Both the position numbers and the translations under genes were made by a program. This document shows positions 5,551 to 6,402 of a DNA stretch of 6,402 nucleotides, in pieces (position 1 is the first letter of the stretch; every line of letters begins with the position of its first letter). The DNA lies in NCBI GenBank assembly GCA_005884855.1, contig VAZS01000261.1, positions 1-6,402 on the forward strand. Reading direction: 5' to 3'. This DNA comes from Alphaproteobacteria bacterium. GTDB taxonomy: Bacteria > Pseudomonadota > Alphaproteobacteria > Rhizobiales > Xanthobacteraceae. The notes under the pieces were generated by a model. That model did not search any database. It saw nothing but the letters and a program-made list of their open reading frames with translations, and was not told the origin of the DNA.

Positions 5551-6402
5551 GTGTCTTTGAGAAGCCTCAGCACTTATCGAAAAAAGCGGGATTTTGACAA
5601 GACCGCGGAGCCCAGCGGCGATGCTCCGGTGGCGCCTTCAAAGCAGCGGCGGTTTGTCATCCAGAAGCACGCCGCGAGCCGGCTGCATTATGATCTGAGG
5701 CTGGAGTTCGGCGGCGTTTTCAAATCCTGGGCGGTTACCAAGGGGCCTTCGCTCGATCCGCACGATAAGCGCCTGGCGGTGGAAGTTGAAGATCATCCTC
5801 TCGACTATGGGGATTTCGAAGGCACGATTCCAAAAGGCCAGTATGGCGGCGGGACCGTGCAGCTCTGGGACCGCGGCTATTGGGAGGCCGACGATCCGGA
5901 GCGCGGATTCAAGAAGGGCGATCTGAAATTCACGCTGCACGGAGAAAAGCTGCACGGCAGTTGGGTTCTGGTGCGCATGCGCAACGATCGCACCGGGGGT
6001 AAACGCACGAATTGGCTGCTGATCAAGCATCGCGACGAATACGTAAAAGAAGGCAGCGCCAACAAAATTCTGGAAGCGGACCAGTCCGTCGCATCGGGAC
6101 GGAGCATGGACCAGATCGCGGCAGGCAAGGGCAGGGCGCCCAAGCCGTTCATGACATCGAAGTCGCCTCTAACGAAGGCTGACGCCGTGTGGCATTCGAA
6201 CCGGGGCGACAGCGCTGAAGCGCCGGCGCCAAGCAAGAAAGCCTCGTTGCTGGCCGTTCCCCCGCCAAAGGGCAAGAAGGTCACGGCGATGCCTGAGTTC
6301 GTTGCGCCTGAGCTCTGCATGTTGGTTGATCGGCCGCCGGGCGATGAAGGCTGGTGCCATGAGATCAAATTCGACGGCTACCGCGTGCAGCTGCGTGTCG
6401 AG
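5551..6402 (+). CDS. ligD: ATP-dependent DNA ligase D, N-terminal part (phosphoesterase domain and start of ligase domain; partial)
   Basis: The first 284 residues of the multidomain non-homologous end-joining ligase, cut by the window edge. Residues about 30-155 are the 3'-phosphoesterase domain that trims 3' ends. It carries His40, His46, Asp48, Arg50 (KHAASRLHYDLRLE) and His82, Tyr86 (DHPLDY), at the same spacing as the metal and catalytic residues of Pseudomonas LigD (His42, His48, Asp50, Arg52, His84, Tyr88). A Lys/Ala/Pro-rich linker of about 90 residues follows. The ATP-ligase domain then begins near residue 250, with motif I EIKFDGYR; Lys273 should be the residue that carries AMP. The polymerase domain would lie beyond the edge. 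This order is usual for proteobacterial LigD. The start is uncertain. I chose GTG at 5551 because RSLSTYRKKRDF is the family's usual beginning and GGGAT stands seven bases upstream. In-frame ATGs at 5476, 5482 and 5509 would add family-unlike residues. Its usual partner Ku is not in the window. Confidence 0.92.
   Translation, partial: MSLRSLSTYRKKRDFDKTAEPSGDAPVAPSKQRRFVIQKHAASRLHYDLRLEFGGVFKSWAVTKGPSLDPHDKRLAVEVEDHPLDYGDFEGTIPKGQYGGGTVQLWDRGYWEADDPERGFKKGDLKFTLHGEKLHGSWVLVRMRNDRTGGKRTNWLLIKHRDEYVKEGSANKILEADQSVASGRSMDQIAAGKGRAPKPFMTSKSPLTKADAVWHSNRGDSAEAPAPSKKASLLAVPPPKGKKVTAMPEFVAPELCMLVDRPPGDEGWCHEIKFDGYRVQLRVE

Overview
The window reads as GC-rich alphaproteobacterial chromosome, most likely from the Bradyrhizobium/Rhodopseudomonas/Methylobacterium side of the Hyphomicrobiales. 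The inference rests on high GC at third codon positions, on a two-gene formate dehydrogenase of the Methylobacterium FDH1 type, and on a DUF6496-type basic protein next to a LigD whose domain order starts with the phosphoesterase. The exact genus cannot be fixed from the sequence alone. All recognised genes lie on the + strand.

Layout. Positions 2-283 hold the C-terminal end of a membrane transporter, probably of the oxalate/formate (OFA/OxlT-like) branch of the major facilitator superfamily. A 224-base intergenic stretch follows. It contains a perfect 9-bp hairpin just after the transporter, a weaker inverted repeat, and a plausible sigma-70-type promoter overlapped by a dyad. Positions 508-4979 are a two-gene operon joined by an ATGA overlap. 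It encodes the beta (fused FdsG+FdsB, diaphorase) and alpha (catalytic, Mo/W-bisMGD) subunits of a soluble NAD-dependent formate dehydrogenase. Positions 5123-5404 encode a 93-residue, extremely basic histone-H1-like protein with a 12-bp tandem repeat in its tail and a possible general-stress (EcfG-type) promoter. From 5551 to the window edge runs the N-terminal part of a multidomain ATP-dependent DNA ligase D (non-homologous end joining). It is cut a few residues after the adenylated-lysine motif.

How the genes fit together. The transporter and the dehydrogenase make a sensible pair. Formate arriving from outside, or made from oxalate inside, would be oxidised to CO2 with NADH produced at the FMN site of the beta subunit. 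The second block is functionally separate and looks like a stress/DNA-protection region. No FDH maturation gene (FdhD/FdsC type) and no small delta subunit follow the alpha gene within the window.

I see no wholly new system. The points most worth checking are the apparent absence of the His(Cys)3 [4Fe-4S] site in the alpha subunit, the extra C-terminal membrane segment of the transporter, the tetrapeptide repeat of the basic protein, and the possible stress promoter beside the NHEJ ligase.
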